Positions 1-11,241 of a stretch of DNA of 64,000 nt are shown one piece after another (positions within the stretch are counted from its first letter, which is position 1; the number at the start of each line of letters is the position of its first letter). This DNA comes from Macrotrachela quadricornifera. Taxonomy: Eukaryota > Rotifera > Eurotatoria > Philodinida > Philodinidae. The translations under genes and the position numbers were made by a program. The stretch lies in contig JAJEKB010001325.1 of assembly GCA_022393335.1 (NCBI GenBank), positions 38,046 to 102,045 of the forward strand. Reading direction: 5' to 3'. Below the pieces are notes generated by a model that saw only the letters and a list, made by a program, of their open reading frames with translations, was not told the DNA's origin and made no database searches.

Positions 1-151
1 AGCAACAGGTTTATTTGTTGTTGTGCTATATCATCTATTGCTTAATCTTCTGCATGTGTGCTTTGTATAACAATCTTTTGTTTCTTTTTTAATTACTCGC
101 TTATTCAATTTAATTTATTTATTAATATTATAATTCTTATTATAATTTCAG
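1..151 (+). other. 5' flank or intron of EIF2B4
   Basis: AT-rich, with no open reading frame of note. It ends in a clear 3' splice-site consensus (pyrimidine-rich, TTTCAG at 146-151). It is therefore an intron of the next gene or the region before a spliced-leader acceptor. The window edge cuts whatever lies upstream. Confidence 0.5.
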
Positions 152-2767
152 AAATCACTTCTTCAATCAAATATATCAACAGAAATCCCTGAAACAACAA
201 CGATGTCTTCACATTCTAATCGTCCAGTATCAATAGCATCATCAGTAGCTTCAACAGCAAGCAATCAAAATTCTTCCAATTCAAATAAAAAACAACAAGT
301 TAAACAAAATAAACCTACAGCATCAGGAGGAAAAGCGAGCTCAACTACCGATGTTATAGAAACCAGTTAGTTATGACATAAATAATCTTTTAAAATAATT
401 AATTTATTCATATATTTTAAAGCTGAACGTCCTCCTAATACAACTACGCAACCAAATCCTAGTGGTCCACCAATATCTATCCAGCCAAAACCTCAATTAA
501 GTCGTGTGGAACGTCGTGCTATTCAAGTAATTCATTTTATAAATGATCTTTTTTTTTATCTATAATTATTATTTATCTTTTAGGAAGCGCAAAGAGCTGC
601 TAAACAACAAAAACAGAAACCGGGAACATCTGCTGCAAAACCCAATGAATCACAACAAGTATTAACAACTGGAAAAAAACCATTGACTGATAATACTCCT
701 ACACTACCTGTATTAACACTTCTATCATGTAAAATAATTTACCTTATCATACTTGAGTTGCATCATATTTTCAGAACAGAAATCATTAGTCCTATCCTTC
801 GTTCACACACACACATCTATGTAGTATCTTCCAGAAACACATCTAGCAATTGATTATACTATTCAGATATGCAGGGAATATTACAGGAAGACAGAAAACT
901 CTATGCTTCTTTCTCTCTCGAAATTGATAGATTGAATAAAATGCGGTAGAAGTACGAGATGAGATTAACAGCCTATGTTTCATTATTTTTTTTTTCATTT
1001 TAAGCATCTAATCGACCTCAATCCGACGCTGGTGATTCAACAATGTCAATTACTTCAAGAACAGTAAGAGCGCCCAGTAATACTACTGCTACTGCAAGTA
1101 TACCTCCAAATCAATCACAACAAAGACAACAATCAAAGAAATCGAATGATGAACGTGTTACACTTTTTGCTCATCTTACAATTTATCCACGTAATCTTGA
1201 AAAACTTCCAATGATATCGTGAGAACAATAAAAAAAAAATTGTTTTTCCTGTAAAAATTTCCTTTTTTTTTTAAATTCAATTTTAGTGAGTCAAAATTAG
1301 TACATCCAGCAATTATTAAATTAGGTTTACAATATGCAACAAGAGAAATAGTTGGATCGAATTTAAGATGTGTTGCTTTTCTTGTTGCTATTCAAAAAGT
1401 ATTTAAATTTTTTTTTCTTCGAAAAAAAAGAAAAATCAAAATTTGTTTTTCTTTTTGTTAAATTCTAGATGCTGGAAGATTATGAAGGCCCAACAGGTTC
1501 AACTAATTTATCAACAGTTGATCCTGCTGATCTTAATTCAAAATTAAAAATAAATATTAAGTAAATTATTATTATTTAAATTTTATTTAATTTAATAAAA
1601 AAAAAATTCTCATTTTTTTTTAGTTTTCTTACAAAATGTCGTCCAAATGCTGTAACAATGGGTACAGCTATACGTTATTTAAAAACTCATATTGAACGTT
1701 TACCACGTGATATAACAAATGAGAAAGCCAAACAATTATTAAATGATGTTATGATAAGTTTTTTACGAGAAAAAATTGAATTATCTGGTGTAGCTATTGC
1801 TGAAACATATGCTATTACAAAGATTACAAATGGAGATGTTATTCTTATATTTGGATAGTATGTTGAATTAAAGAAAATTAAAGAGTTTTTTTTGTTCATA
1901 TTAAAAATAAAAAATATTTAGTTCATCATTAATTATGCGGATTTTGGAAACAGCCGTTCATCGTGGAATTAATTTTCGAGTTATTATTGTTGATTCTCGT
2001 CCACAACAATATGGTAAAATTTATATTTTTTATTCAAATATTTAATTATATATATATATATATATAGGTTTAAAATCTGCTCGAAGATTATTAGCATTAA
2101 ATGTTAAATGTACTTATGTACTTATTAATGCTGTACCATTTATTATTTCAGAAGTTTGTATAATTTTAATGAAGAAACAAAATACAAAAAAGAAATTTTT
2201 ATATTATTAGGTAACGAAAGTATTATTAGGTGCACATGGTTTATTAGGTAATGGTTATGTTATGAGTCAAGTTGGTACAGCACAAATATCACTTATTGCT
2301 AAAACACATAATGTACCTGTACTTGTATGCTGTGAAACATATAAATTCTGTGAACGTGTTCAAACTGATAGTTTTGTTTTTAATGAACTTGGTAAAATAT
2401 GAATTTATTTATTTTCTTTTTATATGTATATATATTTTTTAATAATTTAGGTGATCCAAATGATTTAACTGCTGATCATCCATATCTTCGTACTGCTATG
2501 TCACAATCTTTATCAACAACAGAAACATCAAATTCAAAATTAAATATTCTTAATATGACTTATGATGTAACACCACCATCATTTATAAGTGCTGTTATTA
2601 CTGAATTGGGTATATTACCATGTACATCTGTAGCTGTTGTTATTCGTATGCAAAATAAACAATTAGATGATATATGTGGACAAGAACAACAATCAATAGG
2701 AACAACTACTAATACAACAACATCGAATATGAATGTTCATTCTAGTATATCAGAACCTGTTCAATAA
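152..2767 (+). CDS. EIF2B4: Translation initiation factor eIF2B subunit delta
   Basis: Delta subunit of the eIF2B complex, the guanine-nucleotide exchange factor that recharges eIF2 with GTP and is the target of stress-induced eIF2 phosphorylation; cytosolic. Eleven exons can be joined in frame: 152-365, 423-526, 584-728, 1005-1218, 1287-1398, 1469-1560, 1624-1857, 1922-2013, 2068-2153, 2211-2391, 2451-2767. The protein has a low-complexity Ser/Gln/Lys-rich N-terminal third, as in other delta subunits. The conserved IF-2B alpha/beta/delta fold follows from about residue 200, with recognisable stretches such as [36 protein letters not shown] and [17 protein letters not shown] 203 gives 579 aa, near the family length. 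The frame is open back to the acceptor at 151, so an upstream coding exon is possible; alternatively the AG at 150-151 is a 5'-UTR or trans-splice acceptor. Introns are 50-70 bp except intron 3 (276 bp). Identification is firm; only the 5' end is uncertain. Confidence 0.93.
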
Positions 2768-3476
2768 AAAAAAACACAATACGATTTTTTTTTCAATGTT
2801 TATTATTATTGTCTTTTTTTCTTTGCTTCCCTTTTATCGAAGAAACAAGATTTGTCTTTTGTCATGGTGTTTTATTTCAATCAGAAAAGAAGACATAACA
2901 TTTCAGTCAATTAACAACAAGAAAATTCCTTTTTTTTTTGGTAGCGATATTAAAAATTGTTTGTAGCATAGGATCTATTTTAATATATTCAATTTAATGA
3001 TTCAAAAAAAAAGATGCATTGTAGCAAAAAATTTTGATTGGTGGTCGATAACCATTCGATAAATAATTGTTTTTATATTATGTATATATCATAAAGAAAA
3101 ACAAATGTATAAAGCAGATTAATGATTCATATATTTTATCTATAGTTATAATACTCAATTATTTAAAACAATAAGATTCTATTTACAATCGAATGACTTC
3201 AATTCAGGATATATCTAATATCAATTCATATAGCGAATCACGATTTTTTTCCCTCAGTTCTATTACATACGTAGGGATATGTTTATGGTGCAAGAATTTC
3301 GAAATTATGAATTTGTTTATCTTTCATCATCTTTTTTTTTTGTGAATCCATACAAAAATATTTCTTAATATTTGTTTTTTGTCTTTATATATATATATGT
3401 ATATACTTTTTATCAATATTCATACCATTTTTATTTTTAAAGATAAGCATTTTTATCTGAATAAAAAAAAAAATAA
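2768..3476. other. Intergenic, EIF2B4 to DUSP11
   Basis: 3' UTR and spacer of about 700 bp, very AT-rich with poly-T tracts. The plus-strand frame overlapping the EIF2B4 stop (2733-2966) has no recognisable protein character. No other gene is visible. Confidence 0.6.
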
Positions 3477-4984
3477 ATGGCTGATTTTCAATATCAACAA
3501 CCTCAACGATATCGAATAACTAATAAACAACGTGAAGAAGAAAAAAAACGAAAATCAGGTTCATCTGGTGGTATTCCTGATCGGTAAAGATAAAAATTCT
3601 AAATTTATATTTATTAAAAATTTTTTATTTATTATAGATGGCTTGATTATTTAGGTGTTAATTCATGGATTGAAAATACACGTTTTATTGCATTCAAATG
3701 TCCATTAAAACCAGTTTGTTATTTATAAAAAAAAAATAATATTTTTTGTTTCAATATGTATTATTAAATTTAAAGGAAATGCAAAAACATTTAAATGATG
3801 AACGACGTTTTACATTAGGTGATCTTGTTGAACGACTTGATGATAAAGGAAAAGAACTTGGTTTAATTATTGATTTAACAAATACTGATCGATATTATAA
3901 ACAATCTGTAAAATTTATTATTATTTTAAATAAATAAAAAAAAAATTTCTTTTTTTTTTAAATAGGATATTAATGATGCACAAATAGAATATTATAAACT
4001 AATGACACCTGGTCATCATCAAATACCAAGTGAAAAATGTTATCAAGATTTTTCTAATACTGTACGAGATTTTCTTGAAAGAAATAAAAATAATGGTAAA
4101 ATAATGAAATTTTATTTTAATATATTGCTTTATTTCTTTTAATTAGATAAATTAATTGGTGTTCATTGTACACATGGTCTTAATCGAACAGGTTATTTAA
4201 TTGTAAGGTAGAAGAATAAAATTAAAAAAAAAGAAATTTTGTTTTTTTAAATTGAAATTTTTTTTTATATATATTCTTAGATATATGATCGAACAAATGA
4301 ATTTTGAACCAAGTGAAGCTTTAGAAGGTATACAGAAAAATACATCTTTTTTATTTTTTATTAAAAAAATTAAATTTTAGCATTTAATCGTGCTCGTGGT
4401 CATTCAATGGAAAAATATACAGAAGATTTACTTAAACGTAAACCTCTTTCGTATGTTAAAAATAAAGATAAATTTTATTATTATTATTTGTTTATATTTA
4501 TTTTTAATTTAGTACAAATACACAAGAAAATTCTTCTTTATTAAATTCAGCTTCATCATCGGGATTAATTAATACTAATGAAGATCAAAAACAATGGCCA
4601 ACATTATATTCTTCTATAGAAAATATGTCATTAAATGAACGACCTACAAAACAACAACAACAACAACAAAAATCTCAACAAATTCCTAATTCATTATCAA
4701 TGCAAAATTATAATAATCAAATTGAACAAGTACAACAATTACGTTCAATAAGTTCAGCAAGTAATCGTTATGAAAAAAATTCATTAAAAACTCAAGATTC
4801 TGAACGTCCATTATATCATCAACAAAATCTTCCTAATAATAATCATTATCGACAAATATCAGTAGCACCTCGTATTTTAAATTCATCCTATAATGATAAT
4901 CAACAATCAATTCAATCATCATCAGCTTATTTTGGTTCCGGTAGTAATGTTGGTCGTGGTCGACCAATGACAGGTGATCGTTAA
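3477..4984 (+). CDS. DUSP11: DUSP11/PIR1-type RNA 5'-phosphatase
   Basis: Atypical dual-specificity phosphatase of the RNA 5'-triphosphatase/diphosphatase group related to the mRNA capping enzyme triphosphatase domain. Family members trim 5'-triphosphates from RNA in the nucleus. Eight exons join in frame: 3477-3583, 3638-3713, 3776-3907, 3966-4095, 4147-4207, 4281-4327, 4381-4450, 4513-4984, giving 364 aa. The N-terminal half matches the family closely: RWLDYLGVNSWIENTRFIAF, then GLIIDLTNTDRYY, then the catalytic loop HCTHGLNRTGYLI with Cys156 and Arg162 as the CX5R pair, then FNRARGHSMEKY. The last exon encodes a roughly 150-residue Gln/Asn/Ser-rich tail with no domain. ATG 3477 is the first Met and starts directly before the conserved region. 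The gene follows EIF2B4 in the same orientation. The alternative, a capping-enzyme triphosphatase domain, is unlikely because no guanylyltransferase domain follows. Confidence 0.92.
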
Positions 4985-5062
4985 ATTGTTGTCAGATTAT
5001 TTCTTGTTGTTTTCTTTTTTTTCTTGTTTCTTTCATTTGATATGAAATCAAAAATAAAAACC

Positions 5063-5072
5063 NNNNNNNNNN
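5063..5072. other. Assembly gap (10 N)
   Basis: Run of ten N in the 3' UTR/spacer behind the DUSP11 gene. The flanks share no visible sequence, so its true length is unknown. It does not interrupt a visible coding exon. Confidence 0.98.
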
Positions 5073-5285
5073 GTCGACATTTATATTATTAAAACCAATA
5101 CAATCTTATGCATAGAGTAAGATAGTATTTTTTTTCATCGTCTCGATCAAATAAAAGAATATCTTCGTTTGTCACAAGGTAAACATTCTGTTCTTTCTTT
5201 CGGATGTGAACAAATGATTAATCCTTAACAAACGTTTGTTGTCATCTTTGTTAGTATACATTTTGTATTGTAAAATACAATAGTT

Positions 5286-5795
5286 ATGGTTTTTTTGTTC
5301 ATCATTGTGATTGTGACGCAAATAATCGTAATCAATAGTCAATTTGGTGGTTTTGGTCAAACTCCATTACAATGTTGGCGGTGTGATTCATTAAAATCTG
5401 ATCAAGAAAGATTTGCTGAATCACGTAAATTTGCATGTCTTCGTCATTTTGATTTTACTCAACATTCAGCTGAACCATGTGATGGAAAATGTTGGATGTC
5501 ATATGAAGTTATTGAACCAAAAACAAAAGCTGAACGAGAGAAAGCTATTCGAATGGTTGATGAAATACCTGATACAGATCGACGTTGTTTTACAAGTGAT
5601 GATTTAACAAAAGCTAGTATGATTGGATTAAATGCTGCTAATGGATGTCGTGATGTTAAAATGAGAGAAAAAGTAAAAAAATTTTGTTTTTGTGACACTG
5701 ATTTTTGTAATGGATCTTTATTAACAAATCGATTATCGTTTATTTTATTTATATGGATTTTAATTCTTCTTTTATTTCATTCTTTTAGAAGTTGA
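5286..5795 (+). CDS. Secreted Ly6/uPAR-like GPI-anchored protein
   Basis: Single-exon gene of 169 aa. Residues 1-19 form a hydrophobic signal peptide (MVFLFIIVIVTQIIVINSQ). A cysteine-rich ectodomain starts at the CWRC motif and ends in CFCDTDFCN, the usual closing motif of three-finger LU (Ly6/uPAR) domains, where the Asn directly follows the last Cys. After it comes a short spacer and a strongly hydrophobic C-terminal tail (LSFILFIWILILLLFHSF) with no cytoplasmic extension, as expected of a GPI-attachment signal. Ten cysteines lie between signal and tail. In invertebrates such proteins (for example the Quiver/Sleepless group) act at the cell surface, often modulating channels or receptors; which role applies here cannot be told. 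Identification rests on cysteine pattern and topology, not close homology. Confidence 0.72.
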   Translation: MVFLFIIVIVTQIIVINSQFGGFGQTPLQCWRCDSLKSDQERFAESRKFACLRHFDFTQHSAEPCDGKCWMSYEVIEPKTKAEREKAIRMVDEIPDTDRRCFTSDDLTKASMIGLNAANGCRDVKMREKVKKFCFCDTDFCNGSLLTNRLSFILFIWILILLLFHSFRS

Positions 5796-8700
5796 CTTTT
5801 CGTTTATGATAATATAAGTGACATTCAAATACTTTCTTTTTTTTTATCTTTTAATTTATTAAGATTTACTATATGTTGATTATATTCTGAAAAGAATTTA
5901 GATAAAGAAACATGAATGTAGAAAATGAAAAACTGATTGAGATATATTCTTTGCCGTGAACAAAAAAAATGGATTAAAATCTAAAATCAAACGAAAATTT
6001 TTATTTCTAAATGATTCCATAGATAATACTATCATAAGGAATCTGATATCGATTTTACAAATACTCGATGTAAAACAAGGATTTTACTCACCAAGGATGC
6101 ATTAATACATCCCTATACGAATTTCCTAGATAAAAATAATGATTTTGTTGCAAGACTTAGAAGTGATTTAAAATAAATTTATTGTATAAATAATTAACAT
6201 ATTATTTGTATAACAAGTGATTCAAAAGTTTCGATATGAATAATAACAATATGCATATGTCATATAAAAATCGTTTCTGATCGTTGTGACTGTCAGTTTC
6301 GAAGTATAATATTTTCCACTGATTATTGAGTAACTCAAGAATGTAAATAGTAATAGAGTTGCAGTTTTTACCAATTGATAAAGAACTTCCGGCAGAATTC
6401 TGAATGAGACGAAAAGAGTGTTCTATAGTATTGACTGACATGATTTTCTTGTTCTATCATCTTGACATCCCTCCTTCTGTTATCGTATGGATAAATTAAT
6501 TTTATATTTTTATCTTTATACTATTCATATAAATCCTACTTATTTTTTTTGTAGAGCTGTTAAACCTCTCTCTCACAAAACGATTTAAATAATAAAATTA
6601 CAGGGAATGAAATCAATTTTTCAAAAGATCACCAAATCATATCATTGAATTTCATTTAGATTCACTTCAAATTTATGAAACTGCGCTAGGATTGAAATTT
6701 CCTATTTCTTTTAATCGATTTTTAATACCATATCTAATGCGCCAAAAGACAGGCTTTGTAGTCGTCCTAAATTTTCTGTATTTTATGAAAGAGTAAAGAT
6801 GTTTTCTAAATGAAATGCTTTTCAAACAGAAAAAGTACACATATATCTGTACATATTATCATTCGTTTCTGCAATAAAATCAATGTTAGCAATGACATTG
6901 TAATATTGATGAATAATAATAGTAAAAGAAGTAAAGTTACTAATTATGAATTATCCAAAATTATACAAGACTTAATTAATATACAAAAGAAATATCATGA
7001 AGCATATGCTAAATAATCAGAACAATAATAAATGAAACAGAAGGCTGTAGGTGGCCTAATAATTAATTTTAAATAAAAAAGATCTTTTTCTTATCGTTCA
7101 TTTATATTTATATATATATATGTTTATGTAGTTTGTATATGTGTTACATGTCATTAACTAAAAAAAACCTAGATAATATAAGTTATCAAAGGGATAATTA
7201 GAGCACTTATGAACTGAATTATGTTGAAAGATGCTGAGATGCTTATAGAGTTTGGAAGATCGGATAGAAATTGAGGTTATAATTAGGACGAGAGTGATAC
7301 TATTTAATTCGATTTTTTCAATCAAAACAAACGTATTTCCGAGAATAACAATTTTGTATAGGAATAGCTCAAATATTTTTAGGATCAAGGAATCCGTATC
7401 TAGATATGTTTTGTCGAAATATTTTTAATTTTATTTTTTTGGTCAGCAAAGGTACCCAAAAAAAACTGAATTCAATTCATGTTTTGTAATTTACAGTTAA
7501 TAGTCAGCTCCTGTTAATTCTAGTCTTATAAACAAAGATTCTTGCATAACTGAAATTTAGTTAATTAATTACTACTTAGCTTAATTAGTATTCGACTTAA
7601 TTAGTGATAATTAGATGAGTACTAATTAAATTGGATACTATTTAATTTATTGCTAACTATTTACGAATCACACAGTACTCGCCACCTAAAAATTTCAGTC
7701 GAAGAGAGTCTTCCTGCTTTAAATCATATAACTTGGACCAAACTTATTTGATAAAATATGGATATCTAAGTGAGCTCGAAACTCAGAATTTACATGCCGA
7801 GCTCACGTTTTTCAATCAGCAAAAACATATTTCAAAACAATAGATGAACTATATAAGAGTCGACTGATTCATGAGAAATTAGCTTCCATTGACCGAAAAA
7901 TTCGAACTCAAAAAGTTCGACAAATTATCCGTTGATTCAGATCGTTCGATCCCAAAAATGTTCGAGTAAATTTTATATATAATCTTTATTCTTGAAAAAT
8001 ACTGCTGCCTTCATTAAAAATACCTAATTGAATTCATATGATTATCATGCGTATCTATAACCTCTATTTCTATCTTATTTCTCAACTTCGTGAGTACTAC
8101 TATTAAGTTTCAGCAGTAAAAGATATCGACCTAGTGCTAAAGTGCGAGAACTTGAAAATTCGCATTTGCCGATTTGGAGATTGTTCATATAATTGAATGA
8201 AAGTGTTTTTGTATACATTTCCTCTATGTTCCTATTTTATATTTTTTTTTCAGATAGATATTAGTCAAAAATTGTTAATCAATCAACCAGAGATCGTTAT
8301 TTCATTAGAAACCATTTTTTCAAATCAAATTTTGTTGATTTCTAATTTATTTGACAACGTCGAATGTAACCTTATTCTGATAATGAGGAGACACTGTAAT
8401 ATTTGGTAAGCCTCTTAAAAAACTTCTCACTAGAAAAAATTGTCTTATATTTTGTAGAAATCTTATAAACATGCTGTTTTTAAAATTCTACATTTTTCGT
8501 TATTTTCTGGATGAATCGCTACGAAACTTGACCTAAGACGGCATGATACTATTGTGGCCATGTAGTTTTTTTCTATAAACTCAGAATTTCTAATGTATGT
8601 GATTAGTTTTTATAAAAATCTAGAATCTACTGAAAATCTCTTTCATACTCTGATGCAATTTGACACATTTTTTCAAATTTTTGTGAGCTCTGTGATAAAA

Positions 8701-11241
8701 ATTCACTAGAATTTTTTATATATTCGTTGCTAGTCCCTAAACAAAATTTGTAACACACTATGTCGAAAATGATAAACATTTATTATGATCAAGATATTTT
8801 GTCGAAAGAGTACTCGAAATTCGAAACGATCTTAAAGTCCAATGTTTCACAAAATCAGTGCTATGTTTATTGTTTAAAATTCAATAGAAAATACAACAAG
8901 AAACAGAGAAGCAGAACATTCTTTCGATGAAAGAATTCAACGATGAGACCAAAAGACATTCTTTTAAGGATCATATAGACGAAGTATCTAGACCGCATAT
9001 TTCATCAGATAAAACTTGCATTTCTTTATCTGACAGAAAAGTAGGGCAACCCACGAGATGGAAACTTTGTTCTATTTCAACCCATGGGATATTTAAAAGA
9101 AATTCAGTCCCATCCATTTGACGCTTTAATTTCAGAGAATATAAATCGATACCAGAACTCAAAACTAGTCTTTTTTTTTAAAACTATTACATTTTCTAAA
9201 CCTTTCTAAGAGTCCTATAAATTTATAATATTGCAGTAGTTATTTAGTTTCTGTGCCATAGATAGCAGAGATCATCATTAGGGCCGGTTATCTGATGCCC
9301 TGTACTGCAGGCAAGGTGCTTACTATATGTGAGCATGAATTTTTTCAAGATATGCGCTATTTATATAATTCTATGATCTAGTGATGATTTCATGTTTTCT
9401 ATCGATTTTATTAGACCTTTCAGGTACGACACTCATTCTGATTCCTCATTGTTCATTGTGCACTGTTGCGATTTCGAAAAGATTCTACATCATTTATCAC
9501 TTTAGAACTTCGTTTAGCAAATTAGAAAAAATAAATCTCAATCTATTGCTATAAAATGGGACTATTTTCACTCTTTTACAGTCGAATCTTTAGTAGTTTT
9601 TTTATCACAAAAAAATCAGATTACAATTGGATAAAAAAGCATAATTTTAATAGGTACCAAACAGATTTATTGAAGATTTTTATACATGGTTAGCTTTCTT
9701 TTGAAATAATGTAAACATGATGTGGATACTAAATATAAAAGCGATCAGAATTTTATATTAGGTCGTGAACCCATCACATATTTGATTCCAGTGTAAATGT
9801 TAACAGGTCGTCCTGCTCTGTCTTGATGACAGGGCAGGACGAAGATATTTTTAATGAGCTAGAACAGAGCGAAAAGAGTGTCCTGTGACAGTTTCTGATG
9901 GATAAATAGGCTGAAATGTCTCCTACCCATGTACGCAGAGTGAAATTTGGTGGCTATTGTGACCGAAGAGACATACAGTTTTTGTTAAAATTCGCTCATA
10001 TTCATATCTTCTAATTTGAGTAGTCGAAAAATGGGTGCAAATAGCATTAATTATGTAGAAAAAATTCTTTAGAAATGGTGGTTTTGTGCTTATTTTCAGG
10101 CCAGAGAAAGAATTAGACTCAGTTTTGCTGGTTCGAAATTGACATTTGAAAAATTAAGTCAGGTTCGATTTGACTCTAGTAGTTCTAGTTCTACTAAATC
10201 AGGAGTAAACAAAAAGCAAAAGCTTGACTCTCGAACGATTAGATCATAATATTAGAGTTAGTATTGACGTAAAGTAATACAATCCTTTTTAGCATTAATA
10301 CTGATCCCATAGGACTACAAACATTTGTCCATTGTAATACAGAAAACGCAAAAATTTAAACTGTACTGAACAGAAGTGATTTATCTTCATAAATATAATG
10401 AATAAGTTTATCATGAAGAAAAAAGAGATTGATATACTGAGGTTGAAATAAAAGTATAAAATAATCAATCAAAATTTGTTTCAACTTTCTCAATCTCATC
10501 ATACTTTTACAAACTAAATGATAGTTCAGTCAATCAGTTTTCTTCGAATATTTGATTGTATTCGATTTTTTTTTCAAAAATAATTTTCCTTCAGTTCATT
10601 TGCGCTTTCTTTTTCAAACTACTTAATCGAGAAAATAAAGTAATAAATAAAATTTAATAAAAAAAATGTATCTCTCGAACTACAGTAACTACCAAAGTCG
10701 AGCTTATATAGATTAGTAGGAAATATATGTCATAATCTTCTCGTCATCCGTTTGAAAGACTTCGAAAATGCAATACTTTTAAGGAAAGATTAGTTGTAAA
10801 TTCTTCTATAGACTTACATCACCTAAAGTTCTTTATCAATTATCTTGAGCTAACTGTATTTTTGAGTTACTAAAAAAATAATGGATAATATTATATTATA
10901 AGACAGATAGCAGTTTACTTCATAAAAACGAAAATTTTATACAATTAAAAAATGACATAATCTGGAATGAATATTTATTTTTAATAAATTTTTATTTCTT
11001 TCTTGAGAAAGGCATCGATATAAGCACGCAAACACATACATACATGTAACATAACTATGACTTTATTAAGTTTCTTGATTGTTATACACCGGTTATATAT
11101 ATATACACACAATGGAGAAGAATAAATAAAACAAAATTATTAATATCACTGTTTAACAAAACAAAAATATATTATTCATATTGCTTTATATAACCGTAAA
11201 ATAATGTTTTTCATATATAACCTTTCATTTATTTTTTAAAT
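5796..11241. other. Long intergenic region, no convincing gene
   Basis: About 5.4 kb with many stops in all frames. Short frames (6202-6441, 6810-7016, 7158-7388, 8197-8409, 8927-9121, 8971-9162) lack conserved character and plausible splice partners. There is a TAATTA-rich patch at about 7560-7660 and a perfect RNA-type hairpin at 9808-9842. Base composition is slightly less AT-rich than the introns nearby. Old, decayed transposon sequence is possible, but nothing is recognisable. Confidence 0.55.
9808..9842. repeat. 35-bp hairpin (15-bp stem, 5-nt loop)
   Basis: TCGTCCTGCTCTGTC, loop TTGAT, GACAGGGCAGGACGA. Fourteen of fifteen positions pair perfectly and the last is a G-T pair, so as RNA the stem is complete. 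It stands out by GC content (9 of 15 in each arm) in AT-rich surroundings. Function unknown: terminal end of a decayed element, a small hairpin RNA, or chance. Confidence 0.6.

Noticed and set aside
8927..9162. Overlapping plus (8927-9121) and minus (8971-9162) frames, the minus one protein-like in composition
   Set aside because: No family recognised, no splice partner or signal, and surrounding sequence is full of stops; at best a decayed fragment.
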